From contig JBAIZL010000006.1 of the NCBI GenBank assembly GCA_036971475.1, positions 97,204,293-97,268,292 of the forward strand: DNA of 64,000 nucleotides, written 5' to 3'. Below are positions 36,801 to 48,195 of the stretch, piece by piece. This DNA is from Prosapia bicincta. Lineage: Eukaryota; Arthropoda; Insecta; Hemiptera; Cercopidae. A program made the position numbers and the translations under genes. The notes under the pieces were generated by a model, which was not told the origin of the DNA, searched no databases, and worked only from the letters and a program-made list of their open reading frames with translations. Every line of letters starts with the position of its first letter. Within the stretch, counting starts at the first letter, position 1.

Positions 36801-37654
36801 AACAGCTCCATAAATATTTGCTAACGATTATTTTTCTGTAATATACTATATTTTATCCTGAGTTCAGTTACCGTTTAGTAAAGAAAATATATAATATATA
36901 ATATATGCTTAAATAGAATACTATGCAGAATCAGATCTGAAGGAAAATGGAACAGTGTATGAAGAAAATAAATGATCAAATACTGTTGATCTTATAAACA
37001 TAAACTAAGAGACTAATTGCTAGGAGGATGACTGACTAGGAGCGAGTAGTAAACGCCATGTATTGTGCTACCTCCCCCTAGAAGAGCCGGACATTTACTG
37101 TAGCTGGAGAAGTGTTATGCTCGGTTTGGCACAATACTTTTCTCCGAGCACAATGCTCGGAATGGTCGTCAGGCCAAGGGGGAGGAGGAAAATAGGTTAG
37201 AAATTCCTGAGTTGTACGTACATAATACACAAAAATAAAATTGAAAATAAAAAATCGTGATCAGTTGCACATTAAATGACTAGTTTATCTAACAGTAGTG
37301 AGTAGTAGGGGAATCAAGTGTCCGGTTTGCCGAGGATTTTCGAAGTCACTATGTTGCTGATGTGCATCGGTCACCTATAAATAAATTTCTTTGTAACTAC
37401 ATACCAATGCACACCGGAGGCACAGTTACACAGCTGAATCAATCCTCAAAATATTCCAAGTATGTGCTAAAAGAGCTTGTGCAAACAAAGCCTTTATAGA
37501 CCACACTCCAAACCATTTAAGACACTTGAGTAAAATCGTTTGCTTAACTATTTCTTAACAATGGTAATATAACTTTTATAATAACTCTTATGTATCTGTA
37601 TATATAAATTTAAATATAACTATTTTTAAATATTGTATTAGAAAAGAAGATCAT

Positions 37655-37661
37655 TGAGGTA
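37655..37661 (-). promoter_or_regulatory. candidate let-7 site just after the chinmo stop
   Basis: The minus strand reads TACCTCA (bases 2-7 plus A), 34 bp after the stop codon, so it is in any 3'UTR of this gene. Confidence 0.4.
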
Positions 37662-37694
37662 TTTGTGTTGATGGCCGAGTGAATCGAAGCCAAG

Positions 37695-37966
37695 CTATTG
37701 GTTATGATTCTGAACCTGAGTTTGTTCGAAATTCTGAGCCTGAGTTTGTTGGAAATTCTGAACCTGATTTTGTTGGAACGCTTTTAAGCTGAGTTCAGTT
37801 TTGTGTTCGCGTGCAATATGTCGTCGAACAGTATTATTCCGTGTGAAAGTACGCGTACAAAACGGACATGGCACACGGATACCTTGATGTCGTTGTCGGA
37901 TATGTGCTCGTAGATTTGTTTCATACCCATACAATCGCTCGCAAAATGGACACTGCAGTTTCTTTC
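37695..37966 (-). CDS. chinmo: chinmo, terminal exon with two C2H2 zinc fingers
   Basis: The exon opens after GTTTTAG with GA, which completes the split glycine codon left by the 41,362 exon. It encodes KKLQCPFCERLYGYETNLRA, H-x4-H, then a second finger CPFCTRTFTRNNTVRR, H-IARE-H. Both are C-x2-C-x12-H-x4-H fingers joined by QGIRVP, the paired C-terminal fingers of insect Chinmo, a nuclear transcription factor that sets temporal identity of neurons and juvenile state. After the fingers a Gln/Asn-rich tail (repeats of QNFQQTQ type, about 35 residues) runs to TAG at 37,697-37,695. The start is fixed by the splice acceptor, since the frame is continuous from the upstream exons. Confidence 0.92.
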
Positions 37967-38616
37967 CTAAAACATAACCAATTATATTTGAATGAAATAA
38001 TCAATTTATAAATTCGAATAGATATTTTTCTAAACTAAATTATTTTCTGTGCAAGACAATCTATTTCTGTAAGACTAAACATTTTGAAAATTTCAAAAAA
38101 TATATATTTGTTGTTCATTTTTTCAATGAGATTATAGAGTTTGTCACTGGTAAATAAAAACCTTAGTCACTGCTAGCAGGCATATCTGTAATTAGCTGCA
38201 GGTAGGATACAGGTTAAATTCATTAAATGGAGGTGTTAAACCATCGCTCTAACTCAATAGTTATATCACTCATCTTACAAGAGTAACATGAGTTTGTTTG
38301 CAGTAAAACGCAAGTTGATGAATTCATATGTTTAGTCAACGATGATCTGCTGTGTGTGTGTGTGTGTGTGGAAAGGGTGTATATTGTTTGAAAACTGTGG
38401 GAGAAAAATTCTAGACAATGATAAAAATATTAAACTAGAAAAAAAGTCAAATAAACACAGCTCCGACAAAATTTCATTATTTGCCTAGTCAATATTTTTA
38501 TTTTCAAGAAATAAATTACAACAATTGATAAATTGATCTTAATGAAATTTGGTACATGTCTACCCAGTGTATGTACTATTTACTAGATAAATAAACAAAT
38601 ACAACCAAAACCGAAT

Positions 38617-39484
38617 CGCCGATTCACAATCAGAGAAGTTGCTGATGATGTTGGCATATCGATTGGCTCATGCCATGACATTTTTGCGAACATTTTGGGT
38701 ATGAAACGTGTGGCAGCAAAATTTGTCCCAAAATTGTTGCATTTTGAACAAAAACAGCGGCGAATGGAAGTTGCTCAGGAATCAATAAATGAAGTCAGCG
38801 ACGATGCAGAATTACTGAAACATATTATAATAGGCGATGAAACATTGGTTTACGGATATGATGTCGAAACGAAGGCTCAATCGTCCCAGTGGAAGCATTC
38901 TGGCTCTGCAAGACCGAAAAAGGCTCAGCAAGTGCGGTCAAACATCAAGGTTATGCTTCCTATGTTCTTTGATTTTAATGGCATAGTGCATCATGAATTC
39001 TTGCCACAAGGTCAAATGATCAATAAAGTGTACTATCTACAAGTTCAACGCCGTTTGCGTGAAGCAGTGCGAAGAAAACGTCCGGATTTGTGGCAAAACA
39101 ATTCATGGCTTTTGCATCACGATAATGCACCGGCTCACACATCGTTGCTTGTTGATTTTTTGGTGAACAATAACATTGTAATGATGCCCCAACCTCCATA
39201 TTCGCCAGACGACCCCCTTGTGACTTTTTCCAAAAATAAAAAAAACCTTAAAGGGTCTTCGTTTCACAAGCATAGATGACATTAAAAGTGTATCGCTGAA
39301 AGAGCTCAATGCTATCCCAAAGATCGAGTTCCAGAAGTGTTTTGAGAATTGGAAAAAGCGCTGGCATAAGTGCATAATATCTAGTGGGGGACTACTTTGA
39401 AGGGGACAATATCGATGTAGATGAATAAATAAAATTTTTTCCCAAAAAACAAAAATTCCGGGTATTTTTTGAACACACCTCGTA
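38617..39484 (+). pseudogene. mariner transposase relic with 3' terminal repeat
   Basis: The reading starts RRFTIREVADDVGISIGSCH (helix-turn-helix) and continues through IIGDET (first catalytic Asp, codon at 38,836) and HHDNAPAHTS (second Asp, codon at 39,121) to MPQPPYSPDD. There the frame breaks; IDDIKS... and the C-terminal tail (WKKRWHKCI, YFEGDN) follow in other frames to about 39,426. The expected L-A-P-C-D with the third catalytic Asp is lost. The 3' end shows the mariner terminal repeat ending GAACACACCTCGTA. The N-terminal ~100 residues and 5' repeat are missing. It is a DD34D cut-and-paste element, now dead, lying in a chinmo intron in the opposite orientation. Confidence 0.9.
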
Positions 39485-40921
39485 TACATTTCCTATATAG
39501 TTGAAAAAATGTCAGCCAATCTCCTTTAACTTTAACCCAATGATGATTAGTATGTCTAGTTGTTTGTTGAATGCTTAGTCTAGTTGGCCCCTGTAATCAA
39601 GTTATAACCTCGATGCTTTAGCCAAAGCTCATGCAACACATTTCTAATGCTTTGAAGGAATGTTTTTGCCTCTCAAAACTGTCATTATAAAAAAAAGATA
39701 TTTATGGCTGTCCTAATGCCTTTTTGGAATGACATGACAAATTAAGTAGGATTTTTATTGCATCTTACAACCAAATGATCAACTGGCATTTGGTTTTAAA
39801 CAGATTGAATTTTAAGTTCTGTCTTCATCACATTATCGTTCAGTTGTGTATTCCAATCATGTATTGTACTGGAGCAATTTTTATTAGATAGTGAGAGCGA
39901 GTATAGTATATTCTAAATTAATAAAAAAATCTATATATAAATTTTTTCTGTAGCTATTTTAGTATAATGTTTTTGTACAAATGTGAAATGAACAATCAGT
40001 AGTGTGAATGTTAGGGGGGGGGGCCTAAAACCAAACGCTATGCTTTGAATCCTATTTAATTAGTATTTTACTATTTATTTTTACTAATGATTAAAAATAA
40101 TAATAAATTCACAAGTAATAAATTAATAAAGATTTAAAATAATAAATATACAAATATAAATTGCACTTTTATAATATATAATTGTTTATAAGTAAGAATA
40201 TATACATGATGTACAAACACAATTCAGTTACTGTAATCATCAGTACCCCCAGGGTCACTAGTAATGCAAGTCACTTAATCAGAATTGTGTTAACAGGCTT
40301 TCTACCGAGCGGCACATATTTGATCTTTCCACACAGACCAAGTTAATGTGGATCCGACCTTCGTTACAGACCAAAAGTGGAATGATGTTGTAATAAGTTA
40401 TTATACTACATTAAAACCCTAGAAGTATGTTTGTTGAATATATATTTTTGTTTTTGCTTGCTTCTAGTGTTTTCTAGGATGGATGCATACATGAACCGGT
40501 AGGTCTATAGGACGAAAATCCTACCACAGACCTAGCGTCCCACATAAGAGCCAGTACAAAAGCTTATATCACCAAACGCTCAACTAACTCGTCTTGGCTA
40601 GCCATGATAGACAGATTGCTTATATAGGCTTATAAAATACAGACAATATAAATATTGTTGTAACAGAGACAAAATATGTTCACATTTGAGTTCCATACAT
40701 AGTAGAGAATATTTACCAACATACCTATCACTTGTGACACGTTTACATCTTTTGTGATAAATGTCAACTAGAGTAAACCTAGTAAAATGTGATCGTTCAA
40801 ACTACCTCAGTAGCACAAAGGAATAAACAAAAGTGTCATTTTGATGTCATTGACCTTGAAAACTGAGATACCAAATGTCCCAGATTAACGTCAGACATGG
40901 CTACAAGCAGATATATCGTCA

Positions 40922-41125
40922 TTAATGTAAACCACTGATTTGTAAGAGAAATAAAAGTAATAATCAAACCGTGTCTCAAATATGAGTCGTCAGTTCATTT
41001 TAACTACCTTGACCAGCGCATATGTGGAACGTTGATCCAGGAAGAGAGACTGTATGGCGCATATATGAGTCAGCTGGTCTACACCAATAGTTATTTTGTT
41101 AACCTTGCGATAACAAACGTGTTAA
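40922..41125 (-). mobile_element. piggyBac-type MITE, ~204 bp
   Basis: Bounded by TTAA at both ends. On the minus strand it starts TTAACACGTTTG and shares TTAACAAAATAACTATTGGT and CTCATATTTG with the copy at 51,045-51,248 through its length. The TTAACACGTT end also matches the end of the piggyBac relic at about 47,990-48,004. Confidence 0.65.
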
Positions 41126-41361
41126 ACACATGGTTCAAAAATTACAAAAGCCACCAAACACTCTCTTTTTGACTAATTGAATCTGTTAAATTAAGTGCTT
41201 ATATTTTTACTACATTAACTTTTTAAACATTGAATGGTTAAATTTAGACAAACGAATATAAATTAGAGTTAGACAATCACCTACGTACTTCCGGACTAAA
41301 TTAAACTGACTTATACACAAGAAACAATATTTGTATAAAAGAGATGAAGGCTATTTCTTAC

Positions 41362-41550
41362 CGTCAGGTGTTATAGCTGTGTCTGCACCTTTGTGTGCAG
41401 TAGATAGCTTTGTACTTGTTCCACAGTTAGGCTGCCATACACTAGGCATCGCAATATCAGGAGTGCTTTCCATTGGTGTGCTCCCTTCATTATAACCCCA
41501 TTCTTGCTTTATCATTTCAGTTGCTGGCGTTTCCAGTTTCACTCGTAAAT
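41362..41550 (-). CDS. chinmo: chinmo, linker exon
   Basis: Opens after TATTGTAG and closes before GTAAGA. Phase 1 at both ends joins it to the 49,583 and 37,966 exons without breaking frame. It encodes LRVKLETPATEMIKQEWGYN, then a Ser/Thr/Pro-rich stretch with MPSVWQPNCGTSTK. The VKLE and IKQE pieces resemble sumoylation consensus sites (hydrophobic-K-x-E), a resemblance only. No folded domain. It links the central disordered region to the zinc fingers. Confidence 0.8.
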
Positions 41551-41584
41551 CTACAATAAAAAAAACAAATGTGTATTTACATAA

Positions 41585-41676
41585 GTGTGTATGTGTGTAT
41601 GTGTGTGTGTGTGTGTGTGTGGGTGCATGTGTGTGTGCGCACACGTGCGTGTGTGGGTGTGTGTGCGTGCGTGCAT

Positions 41677-41718
<42 letters not shown>

Positions 41719-41790
41719 GCGTGCGAGTGTGGGGGTGTGTGCGAGCATGTGTGTGTGTGCATGCATGGGTGAATGTGTGTGTGTGTGTTA
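41585..41790. repeat. (GT)n-rich microsatellite
   Basis: A 200-bp imperfect GT/GC-T tract. It is open in several frames on both strands only because the repeat lacks stops. Confidence 0.95.
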
Positions 41791-42070
41791 TTTATATTTT
41801 AATTGAGAAACTTACTTAATATAACTGCATCAACTTTTGAGAGCTTATTAATTACAGTGCTCTCATTTTCGAGCTTTAAAAGATTGGATTTGATTTGTAT
41901 ATTTGAGGTTGTTATCTAAGTGAGTTATCTATTTTTTATCATTTAGATGGTTTTATGTATTGGTATATTGAAATACGTATTTGTGATATGAATTTATAGT
42001 GTTTTTGTTTATAGTTTTGCAATATTTATTTGTATATTATGATTCTATGTTATTTTTATTACATTAATAT

Positions 42071-42431
42071 TAGTGATGGGTAGATTCTCGATTCCACCTA
42101 TTCTGGAAATTAGAATTGGAATCGGAAATCGATCACAAAAGTCGATTTTAAATACCTAGATTCCAGCGCAGTCGGCGTTTATACAATGGGAGGTAAATAT
42201 TTGTCCCTGCTCTAACATAATATTGCGTTTACAAATCGGGCGGTAGTAACGCCATGCTGGAACTAGAACAACTTTTTGTAACAGTTTTCTCTTTTAAAAT
42301 ATCAAACAAAATAACATTTTCCTTTTTCTATTGGGTTGGTAATTGTTGTGGTATTTAGAATCAAGAATCAGGAATTCATTTCTTCTTATCGGTATCGGAT
42401 TCGGTAAAATTTTGGAATCGACAGATCACTA
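42071..42431. mobile_element. hAT MITE, 361 bp, with 8-bp target duplication
   Basis: TAGTGATGGGTAGATTCTCG at the left and a complementary end ...GATCACTA at the right. ATTAATAT is duplicated exactly at 42,063-42,070 and 42,432-42,439. It shares the CGATTC-rich ends of the element at 13,757 but has no coding sequence. Confidence 0.85.
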
Positions 42432-42482
42432 ATTAATATATATTATTGTTGATACATATTCCTTCATGGCTGAAAAAATGTA

Positions 42483-42951
42483 CAGTAAACCCTCACTAAT
42501 CTGGCAGATATAGGGTTAGGATTATGCCAGATTACTGAAAATACCGGACTACTAGTGGGTCCATTAAAAACACAATGTACATTGAACAATATTCAAGTAT
42601 ATTGCCCAAAAATAAAGAAAACATTGCAAAATAATCCTGTACTGTAATTGAAATGATAAAACGAGAATGAATCTAGGGCCTACTGGTCTGAAACTGAGTT
42701 CATTTGCATTTCAGTAACAGTCACTGTAAATAGCTACTGCAATGGCATACGGCTCAAAATCATTTATATATCATGAGCTACACAACTAGAACTGGACGGC
42801 GGTAGGTCCTCAGTCGTGATATCGACATGCAGTGAAATTTATACAGGTTTTTTTACATGTTGATTATGTTTACATCTTCTATCCTTGAAGAAAAAGCCAG
42901 ATTACTGGAGAGTCCGGATAGGTGAAGGGCCGAATTATAAAGTTTACTTTC
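42483..42951. mobile_element. pogo/Tigger-like element, ~470 bp
   Basis: Starts CAGTAAACCCTCACTAATCT after TA and ends with a loosely complementary AAGTTTACTTTC before TA. Both sides carry AGATTACTG and CCGGA motifs. A second fragment beginning CAGTAGAGCCCCAGTAATCC lies at 45,929. Confidence 0.5.
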
Positions 42952-43138
42952 TAAAGAGAAAAATAGCCTTGTCTACTTATATTAATCAGCACATACCTAC
43001 AGGAAAATATTGCTTTCCTTTTGTTCACCATTCTGATAGTAAGCTCTACTAGTAAAATAGCTTCCATACTGAGGGGAAATTAAGGGTACCAACATATTTG
43101 TTAAGCCTAGTTTGCTACTATATTTCGATGACCTAATG

Positions 43139-43663
43139 CCGGAGTCTTCAACCTATGGCCCGCGAACAGATTTTTTCTGGCCCGCATAAAGCTATCATAC
43201 TGAAAAAAATTTCATTTGGTAAAATATTTGCTATACATAGAAGTCAAAATATTTAAATCAAAATCTCACCAAAAGTTAATTTTTAATAAACAAACACACT
43301 AGTTCACAATAGACTAGTTTCGGCAACGATGTCACCTTCCTCAGGGCTTGGCTACTACTGTCGTACTACTACTTCGAGTCGTAACTAAATATATTTCCTT
43401 TTAAGCATTTCTACTATTAAATATGACTACAGTACTCGTCTCTCACTTGCCACTTCTTTTCTCTATAAGTGTAAAACTAGTTGTAAATCAGTAAAAAACT
43501 AAGCCAAAAATTTCAAAAAGCACCACTGAGCTCTTGATTAGAAAAAATGTCATGGGTTTATGGTGGGGGGGGGCTATACTTTCTGCCTTGAAATATTGCC
43601 GGCCTGCCTGTCCTCCAAATGTTTTTGATGTGGCCCTTGAGTAAAAAAGGTTGGAGACCCCTG
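43139..43663. mobile_element. hAT-type element with nested PLE tail
   Basis: The right end reads GTTGGAGACCCCTG and the left CCGGAGTCTTCAACC, inverted matches, both followed inward by TGGCCCGC/GTGGCCC-type sequence. Flanks ACCTAATG and ACCTTAATG are an imperfect target duplication. A PLE tail with a hammerhead-like core sits inside at about 43,260-43,400. Confidence 0.6.
43318..43344 (-). ncRNA. hammerhead-like motif, family GGTGAC/GTTGCC
   Basis: On the minus strand CTGAGGA-A-GGTGAC ATC GTTGCC-GAAACTAG. N7 is G, and the six-pair stem includes two G-U pairs. The following CTAGT...ACTAG can form a small hairpin. Core intact. Confidence 0.6.
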
Positions 43664-43850
43664 ACCTTAATGTATAACCACGGTTCTATATCAACGATTT
43701 CAAATGTTGCTATGTATATGTTAGTCAATGGTAGATGAAATTCTGGTGAAACATCAAAACTACATTTTGACAAAATGAAAAAATCTACTCCGGATAATAA
43801 CTATGCATTATATTTTTCAATCTATAAAGGAATTATATTAACATTATAAA

Positions 43851-44565
43851 TAGCGATGGGCCGATTCCGATTCTCGATTCCAGGAATCGTCGATTCTAGG
43901 TGGTATCGAGGTATCGTCGATACTCGATTCTTCATTGATAAAAGTGTCGATTCCAATTCCTATTTTATTAACTATTAAAATATGTGTATGGAGTAATTTA
44001 TTGGAAAAATAATTAACTACCAAATATGTCTTATTTATGTATTAGTTTCTTTGAATGAATTAAACGATTAAAGCAAATACCGATTTGAGATAACGAAAAT
44101 ATTATTATTTATGAAGCAACAACAAAGAAGATCATCGCTCGTCTCTCTAACTACCCTATTTCTTTTATTTTTTTAAATCTTTATGTTGTTCGTTTGTTTT
44201 TAATTTTTGTTTTGTTTTGAGAGACAATGTAAATAGGCTTAGGTATTTTTTCAAACTTTGTAAAATAGTGTAAAGTTCACATTTTTAACTTTAAAATAAG
44301 TCATTACTTTAATCTGATATGTTTTTATGCTTTTAAAAATTCCTATTGATAAATTAAGGTTGAAAGTTTTGTGTAGCCTATTACATTAAAACAGAACTTT
44401 AAAATGGTTTTGCCGTATGACCAAGATGTTAACTAAATTAATTATTAGATACCTAGCATGTAAGCTAATATAACTTGAAAGAATCAAGAATCGACTAAAG
44501 AATCGAGAATCGAAAGAAAAATTTTAGAATCGGAATCGAAAATTTTAGAAATCGGCCCATCCCTA
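43851..44565. mobile_element. hAT MITE, 715 bp, with 8-bp target duplication
   Basis: Starts TAGCGATGGGCCGATTCCGA and ends ATCGGCCCATCCCTA. ATTATAAA is duplicated exactly at 43,843-43,850 and 44,566-44,573. Its inner sequence (for example around 44,330-44,420) matches the 13,757 element in inverse orientation, so it is a deletion derivative of that family. Confidence 0.85.
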
Positions 44566-44599
44566 ATTATAAATCTCTATAGGTAGACCATATCAAACA

Positions 44600-45928
44600 A
44601 TATAAAAAGTTGCATTTGAAGAAGGCTCCTCTCATCTGTAACCTTTGTTTCCTAATCAATGGCCATAACAACCACTTACTATTACTAAATTGTAATATCA
44701 CACCAAAACAAGAAAAACTGAAAATATCTTCCCGAATGCCAGTATAACTTTGCTGACAGACAATTTTTCCTTTTACACATTAACCTTAACAATCTTATAA
44801 ATCAAATTTTGTGTCATCAGATCGAGTCACTAGTCGTGTAGAGATCAAAAAATAATGTAAATCTGAAAACTAAGAGACTGGTGAAAAAATTTGATAATCT
44901 TGCTGCTGAAGTCTCTGAAATTGAACTTTAGACTCAGGACCCTAGCTTTGTTGTGAGGAACTTTCTAGCTACAACCTCAGTCATACTGAAATTTGTCCTA
45001 TGTAAATAGTTCAACTTCTTCATTGCTCCCACTAGGCTTCCTATAAAATAAATAATACAAGTAAAAACAAAGACAGCCTCCATAGGTAAAACTGAAGCAG
45101 AATTTCTTTAATAGGTTACTATTATTTGAAGTAATGTCATGGTGCTTAAACCTAATCCGAGCCTGGAAAAAATAATGGGGGCTTTACCATATTGCTAGGT
45201 GATGAAGGTAACACTATTGTTTTTAAAACTTCGGAGTATATGGATATTATGCAGGAGATCTAGATCTTGAACAATGGGAATTACAAGGTAGTCAAGAATG
45301 AACCAACTTATTTCGAAAAATACTACCAAATAGAAGATTAAACAAACAAATCCAAGATAATTCCTTGGAGAAATCTAGCATATGTCCTAAGTTATATGAA
45401 TAACCTAAATCCTTAAATGGATATAAAATCCTCAAGCCTAGCACTCCTATGAGACTTATAGTGAGTCACGTTAATTCACCTCTGCAGAGCCTGGAGAAAT
45501 ACTTCGACTAAAATAATGCATCCATTGGTTAAAGAGGCCAATTCTTATTTTAAGAACTCTGAACATTTTGTCCAAAAAATGCAAGGAATTCATTTTAAAG
45601 AAAGTGACATTATGGCTAACTCATAAATCAAGTCATTATTTCCCAGCCTATATCAATGAAGTGCTTCATAGGCTTTCCAATAGTGAAGAGTTCTTTTCCT
45701 ATATCATTGATCTTGCTAGACACTGACTCAGAAACACTTATTTAGTTCTTATTTAACAGACAGGCAACTTAATGGGATCTTCTCTTTCTCCAGTTATAGC
45801 CAATATTTATGACATTTTTTGAGTAAATGCTCTGAACAATCCTTCTCTCAAGCCTAAATTTTGGATTCATTATGTGGATATAGTGTTCTGGGAGCATGGC
45901 AGTACAGAACTAGATAAGGTCCTTAAAC
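44600..45928 (+). pseudogene. Penelope-like reverse transcriptase relic
   Basis: Frame-broken but readable pieces in order: GDEGNTIVFKTSEYMDIMQE (N-terminal PLE region, about 45,190-45,250), CPKLY then STPMRLIVSHVNSPLQSLEKYF (finger motif, about 45,380-45,510), MGSSLSPVIANIYD (RT motif 4, 45,772 onward) and HYVDIVFWEHG (palm motif, about 45,870). The palm's second Asp of the usual YVDD is Ile, and many stops are present, so it is inactive. No GIY-YIG part follows; the copy stops at a pogo-like fragment at 45,929. PLE enzymes copy RNA at nicked target DNA and are related to telomerase. Confidence 0.8.
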
Positions 45929-46690
45929 AGTAGAGCCCCAGTAATCCGGCCGTCAAAAATCCGGATCATGATTTCAGCGTGCATGGCACTCACCATGAAA
46001 AGCGCAGAGCTCGGAGCTACAATACATATCTAAACTAAGTGTTATCTCTAATTATAAATGCAAAGAAGATAAATCAGTTTTAAAAAAATGAGTCACAACT
46101 AAATTAAAAACTAATCATTTAGTATATTTAATCATGATTTAAATTTTTCAGATTTGTATGTTCTGCAAGCTAACAAATAACATGTACTGTAACTAATCTG
46201 CAAAATAATGAAATTTATTATTATACCTAATCTTTAGCTAATTTATCATATAATAAATATGCCTTTAATATTATTATTCATCTTAATAGAAATTTCTTAA
46301 GTGAACTTTTCTATTTCCGTCAATTTTATTTCTAATATTGAAACATTTACTCCATCTACATTATATGTTCTTTCACTAATTTTTTTTTTTTTTTTGTATT
46401 TTTTAAGCCGTTTGACATCTATTTTGTAATAATTTCTGATGTAATTAAAACTTACATGATACTCTAAGCATTAAATAGATTATAGTAATTAAATAACAAT
46501 AATACACAGTAGTTCAGAGATCGCCAGTTGGATACGGCCGTCTCCAATCAGAGACAGTTAGCATTTTATTCGGATATGTTGTTATTCAAGACCCAAGTGT
46601 TATACAAGAGACTTAGTTGAGTGTTGCAACGCCGAGATGGCATATGTCGGATGTTTGTTTTAGTTTGATTCAGATTACTATTTATTTTAG
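45929..46690. other. pogo-like fragment and AT-rich spacer
   Basis: Begins with a CAGTAGAGCCCCAGTAATCC end (pogo/Tigger-like); the partner end is not seen. Near 46,540 a GCCGTCTCCAATCAGAGACA motif recurs at about 47,828 as GCCGTCTCCGATCAAAGACA, flanking the piggyBac relic as directly repeated subterminal sequence. Confidence 0.4.
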
Positions 46691-47190
46691 TGTTAGTGAG
46701 AGTTTAGTGCAATACATACTTGCCAGCTTGGCTGTCTGTGACATAATTCCCGACATGGAAGGTGTGCCTGAGACTTGTAAGGACTGTTTATTTTAGTGTT
46801 AGTGAGAGTTTAGTGCTATACATACTTGCCAGCTTGGCTGTCTGTGACATAATTCCCGACATGGAAGGTGTGCCTGAGACTTGTAAGGACTGTTTATTTT
46901 AGTGTTAGTGAGAGTTTAGTGCAATACATACTTGCCAGCTTGGCTGTCTGTGACATAATTCCCGACATGGAAGGTGTGCCTGAGACTTGTAAGGACTAGT
47001 GAGAGTTTAGTGCAATACATACTTGCCAGCTTGGCTGTCTGTGACATAATTCCCGACATGGAAGGTGTGCCTGATACTTGTAAGGACTGTTTATTTTAGT
47101 GTTAGTGAGAGTTTAGTGCAATACATACTTGCCAGCTTGGCTGTCTGTGACATAATTCCCGACATGGAAGGTGTGCCTGAGACTTGTAAG
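46690..47190 (+). repeat. 107-bp minisatellite, five copies, over piggyBac 5' end
   Basis: Each unit runs TTTTAGTGTTAGTGAGAG ... GACATGGAAGGTGTGCCTGA ... TAAGGACTGT. Five copies; the fourth is shortened by about 17 bp. Every unit contains the same ATG (MEGVPETCKDC), and all but the last run into a stop soon after. Confidence 0.9.
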
Positions 47191-47690
47191 GACTGTTTAT
47201 TTAATACCAATGATGCAGTAGAGTATACTAGGGTCCCTACAAATGAGGGCTGGAAGTATGCGGAATCTATGGCAAGCGACGACTACCGCCATGACAGTGA
47301 CCTGGATCCAGCTGAAGAAGATGCCAATTTCGATCGCAAGGAACTGTCTAATTTCTATTTGGAAGAAGAAATAAATAATCCTCAATGGACAGCTAGTACA
47401 TTAGGACTTTGCAACGTTCTGTTTACAAAGGAAAATTAATTTATCGTATCATTCCTGGGAGAAAATCAACCATGTGACTGGTTTAGACTACTTCTTGAAG
47501 ACACATCTTTGGAGAATATTGTGAAAGCCATTAATAGTTATGCATGGGATGTGTATGGTAAACCAAACCTCACGCCATTGTCAAGAATAAATAACAGGAA
47601 AAAAGTTGTCTGTGCCTGAACTGAAGACATTCATTGGCCAACTGATTCATACGGGATTGCAAAAATGTTTATAAAATATTTTAAAAGCTA
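47164..47690 (+). pseudogene. piggyBac-type transposase N-terminal relic
   Basis: From ATG at 47,164 the frame runs MEGVPETCKDCLF, an acidic region with SDLDPAEEDANFDR, to TAA at 47,437. Then, in shifted frames, CDWFRLLLEDTSLENIVKAI, SYAWDVYG and VPELKTFIGQLIHTGL. The last pieces are the start of the piggyBac DDE domain (the E-x-K-x-F-x-G-x-x-x-x-x-G-L helix). The catalytic aspartates are absent; the copy ends near 47,690. The right end, GCGAACGTG-TTAA (to 48,004), is a piggyBac-type terminus at a TTAA site. The left terminus was not found. Confidence 0.7.
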
Positions 47691-48019
47691 ATTTGTAATT
47701 TTTATTTCACGAAATAATATTTATTTATTATTTCAGTGATTATTATTTATTATAGTTACAAATGTGAATTAGATGCATAACATGAAAAATGAAATACTGA
47801 TAATCATGACACGCTCGCAAATTGCTGCCGTCTCCGATCAAAGACAAAGTGGCAGTCTAGTAATTTTTTTTATTTTCAAGGGTCAAAATTATTTTTGATT
47901 GTCGTATTCTTTTATTTCTAAAGCAAAACCATCAGAATAAATTTTTAAAAAATTCAGCACTTTATGAACTTCATGCTAGAGGCCTTTCGCAGCGAACGTG
48001 TTAAATATGCCTACCAGAC

Positions 48020-48195
48020 GAAATATTGTCACTATCGTAATTTGTGCTCCATCACTAGTAATCAGGAAATGATTCCTTAAATATGACTGCAACACTAGAT
48101 TTTGGCACTGTCATAATTGGTGCACCATCACTAGTAATCAGGAAATGATTCCTCAAATATGCCTGCAACACTAGATTTTGTCACTATCATAAATA
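48020..48195 (+). repeat. 88-bp tandem duplication
   Basis: Two copies of a unit containing CCATCACTAGTAATCAGGAA and CAACACTAGATTTTG with a few differences. No coding content. Confidence 0.8.

Larger units (their letters stand above)
18761..37694. other. 19-kb gene-free stretch; possible long chinmo 3'UTR on minus strand
   Basis: No ORF here exceeds 100 codons and none resembles a known protein or joins by splice sites. Apart from the PLE foldback at 25,985-26,632, little repeat structure is visible. Several minus-strand let-7 seed matches lie here, which fits a long 3'UTR of the gene ending at 37,695. A GC-richer patch at about 28,240-28,390 stands out from its AT-rich surroundings and contains one of them. 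How far the transcript extends cannot be seen. Confidence 0.4.
37967..41361 (-). other. chinmo intron, 3.4 kb, with mariner relic
   Basis: GTAAGA at its 5' end and TTTTAG at its 3' end on the minus strand. It contains the mariner copy at 38,617-39,484, a (GT)n run near 38,349-38,370 and a piggyBac-type MITE at 40,922-41,125. Otherwise nothing recognised. Confidence 0.75.

Noticed and set aside
39103..39489. 128-codon minus-strand ORF
   Set aside because: It is antisense to the mariner transposase relic.
41351..41819. Several Cys/Val- or His/Thr-rich ORFs on both strands
   Set aside because: They are translations of a (GT)n microsatellite; the only real coding piece here is the chinmo linker exon ending at 41,362.
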